Shown piece by piece: positions 5,041-6,462 of a stretch of 6,462 nucleotides of DNA. The notes beneath the pieces are model-generated. The model saw nothing but the letters and a program-made list of their open reading frames with translations. It ran no database searches and had not been told where the DNA came from. Origin of the DNA: Actinomycetota bacterium (GTDB lineage Bacteria > Cyanobacteriota > Vampirovibrionia > Obscuribacterales > Obscuribacteraceae). The stretch is taken from NCBI GenBank assembly GCA_903970355.1, contig CAJCIF010000032.1:1-6462 (forward strand), read 5' to 3'. Each line of letters opens with the position of its first letter. Positions within the stretch are counted from its first letter, which is position 1. A program made the position numbers and the translations under genes.

Positions 5041-6063
5041 ATGGCAAGAGTAGCAATCAATGGTTTTGGCCGAATCGGTAGAAATGCCTTTCGAGCCTAT
5101 TTGAGCAATCCAAACAAAGATGTCGAAATCGTCGCCATCAATGATCCACTTCAAGACTTAGAGCAATCTTCTCACCTGCTCAAGTACGATTCAGTTCTCG
5201 GTGAGCTTCCACAAGAAGTCAGCCACACACAAGATGCCCTTGTGGTTGGCGGCAAGACAATCAAATTTTTCCGTGAAAAAGATCCTTCCACGTGTCCGTG
5301 GGCTGCAGAAAAGATCGATATCGTTCTTGAGTGCAGTGGCGTGTTCACAGAAGCTGCCAAGGCTAAAGGTCACATTACCGCTGGCGCCAAGAAAGTGCTT
5401 ATCTCCGCTCCGGCAACCAACGAAGACATCACGATCGTTCTTGGTGTCAACGACAATCTATATGATCCGGCCAAGCACAACATCATTTCCAATGCCAGCT
5501 GCACCACTAACTGTGTTGCCCCAGTAGCAAAAGTAATTGATGAAGCATTCGGCATTGAATACGGTTTGATGACCACCATCCACAGTTACACATTGGACCA
5601 ACGTCTTTTGGACACCAGTCACAAAGACTTGCGCCGCGCTCGCGCTGCCACCACTTCCATGATTCCTTCCAGCACTGGTGCTGCTAAGGCAATCGGACTT
5701 GTGTTGCCGCACTTGAAAGGCAAGTTGAATGGTTTCTCAATGCGCGTTCCCACTCCGAATGTCAGCATCGTTGACCTCGTAGTGAACACAAAGAAAGAAG
5801 TGACTGTTGAAGCAGTGAATCAAGCATTGAAAGAAGCTGCTCAAGGCAAACTCAAACATGTTCTTGGTTACACCGAAACACCGCTCGTTTCCGTTGACTT
5901 CAAGGGCAACAAACTTTCATCCATTGTTGATGCTGAACTCACCATGACCGTCGAAAACAAAATGGTTAAGGTGTTAGCCTGGTACGACAACGAATGGGGT
6001 TACAGCAACCGCCTGGTTGAGTTAGCCGCTCTTGTTGCAAGCAAACTAGCCGTTAAGGTATAG
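5041..6063 (+). CDS. gap: Glyceraldehyde-3-phosphate dehydrogenase, GapB/Gap2-like
   Basis: This 340-aa cytoplasmic tetrameric enzyme interconverts glyceraldehyde 3-phosphate and 1,3-bisphosphoglycerate with NAD(P). Seen: the Rossmann start VAINGFGRIGRNAFRAY, Asp35 at the end of the second strand (AINDP), SNASCTTNC with nucleophile Cys154, His181 in TTIHSYT, HKDLRRARAA, STGAAKAIGLVLPHLKGKLN, RVPTPNVSIVDLVV and WYDNEWGYS near the C-terminus. Length is normal. The coenzyme-contact stretch reads LLDTSHKDL, where NAD-specific glycolytic enzymes usually have LPHKDL. Ser193 is like the NADP-accepting chloroplast/cyanobacterial forms (ASHRDL). PLVSVDF and the C-terminal segment are also GapB/Gap2-like, so an anabolic or dual-coenzyme role is likely, although the retained Asp35 favours NAD binding. 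pgk follows after a terminator, matching the next step of the pathway. Confidence 0.97.
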   Translation: MARVAINGFGRIGRNAFRAYLSNPNKDVEIVAINDPLQDLEQSSHLLKYDSVLGELPQEVSHTQDALVVGGKTIKFFREKDPSTCPWAAEKIDIVLECSGVFTEAAKAKGHITAGAKKVLISAPATNEDITIVLGVNDNLYDPAKHNIISNASCTTNCVAPVAKVIDEAFGIEYGLMTTIHSYTLDQRLLDTSHKDLRRARAATTSMIPSSTGAAKAIGLVLPHLKGKLNGFSMRVPTPNVSIVDLVVNTKKEVTVEAVNQALKEAAQGKLKHVLGYTETPLVSVDFKGNKLSSIVDAELTMTVENKMVKVLAWYDNEWGYSNRLVELAALVASKLAVKV

Positions 6064-6104
6064 AACCAACCTTGCATAGAGCCTTGCAGACAGCAAGATC
6101 CTAA

Positions 6105-6157
6105 TTCTGGCAAGGGGCGGTTCACTGAGCCGCCCCTTCTACCAGAAGCCATTTTTT
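6105..6157 (+). terminator. Strong intrinsic terminator between gap and pgk
   Basis: Two stacked stems form one hairpin. The outer stem TTCTGG (6105-6110) pairs with CCAGAA (6142-6147). The inner stem AAGGGGCGG (6112-6120) pairs with CCGCCCCTT (6130-6138) and is extended inward by TTC/GAG (one wobble pair) around a 3-nt loop. A run of six T residues (6152-6157) begins 4 nt after the outer stem. This is a canonical Rho-independent layout, so gap is likely mostly monocistronic, with partial read-through or a separate promoter serving pgk. Confidence 0.85.
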
Positions 6158-6183
6158 ACCAGACTAGTTTTTCGGAGAGCAAA

Positions 6184-6462
6184 ATGAAAAAGACAATTTC
6201 GGATGTGCCAAAGAATTCTTTCGACGGCAAACGCGTTTTTGTGCGAGTAGACTTCAATGTCCCTCAAAATGAGGATGGCACGATCAGCGATGACACCCGC
6301 ATCCGCTCTGCGTTACCAACCATCGAATTTCTGGCTTCGAATAATGCCAAAGTGATATTAGCTTCTCACTTGGGACGTCCGAAAGGCAAAACTCCGAAAC
6401 TAACATTGAAACCGGCCGCCGATAGACTCTCAGAATTGATGCCAAAGACGCATGTAACTTTC
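6184..6462 (+). CDS. pgk: Phosphoglycerate kinase, N-terminal part, cut by the window edge
   Basis: Phosphoglycerate kinase transfers the acyl phosphate of 1,3-bisphosphoglycerate to ADP in the cytoplasm, the step after GAPDH. The first 93 of roughly 400 residues are present. Seen: the RVDFNVP substrate-binding motif (residues 21-27), [12 protein letters not shown] (36-47), with the conserved Arg of the 3-phosphoglycerate site, and [10 protein letters not shown] (59-68). All belong to the N-terminal domain; the nucleotide-binding C-terminal domain is outside the window. ATG 6184 has GGAG 6 nt upstream, and the frame agrees with the family start. It lies 120 bp after gap, on the far side of a strong terminator; no obvious promoter is visible in the 26 bp between the terminator's T-run and the start codon. 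Confidence 0.97.
   Translation, partial: MKKTISDVPKNSFDGKRVFVRVDFNVPQNEDGTISDDTRIRSALPTIEFLASNNAKVILASHLGRPKGKTPKLTLKPAADRLSELMPKTHVTF

Overview
The window reads as an ordinary bacterial chromosome segment of moderate GC, carrying housekeeping genes in short, tightly packed transcription units. An apolipoprotein N-acyltransferase-like protein points to a diderm (Gram-negative-type) cell. Taken together, a stand-alone RuvC, a very short NifU-type scaffold, an anabolic-looking GapB/Gap2-like GAPDH followed by pgk, and a trypsin-like protease paired with an orphan protein would fit a non-photosynthetic relative of cyanobacteria (Melainabacteria/Vampirovibrionia, for example the Obscuribacterales). 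That placement is a low-confidence inference from protein flavour, not something the sequence proves.

Layout. Positions 1-1488 are read on the minus strand: ruvC (916-1488), an unrecognised 143-aa protein (401-832), then a trypsin/HtrA-like peptidase (up to 369) that runs off the left edge. Divergent from ruvC is a plus-strand cassette of lnt-like (1500-3140), an exported DUF192 protein (3137-3619) and a crotonase-fold protein (3616-4368), each joined to the next by an ATGA stop/start overlap. It converges on a minus-strand NifU-type Fe-S scaffold (4518-4754), with two hairpins between them. After a 286-bp divergent intergenic region come gap (5041-6063) and the start of pgk (6184 to the right edge), separated by a strong intrinsic terminator.

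How the genes work together. gap and pgk encode consecutive reactions of glycolysis/gluconeogenesis. The lnt-like and DUF192 proteins both belong to the cell envelope, while the co-translated crotonase is an odd partner. RuvC and the NifU-type protein are general housekeeping functions.

The most notable signal is that several enzymes keep their fold signatures but have changed catalytic positions. The Lnt-like protein has Ser where the nucleophilic Cys is expected. The crotonase lacks both hydratase glutamates. The edge-truncated protease appears to have Glu at the catalytic Asp position. No mobile element, CRISPR array, tRNA or rRNA was seen.
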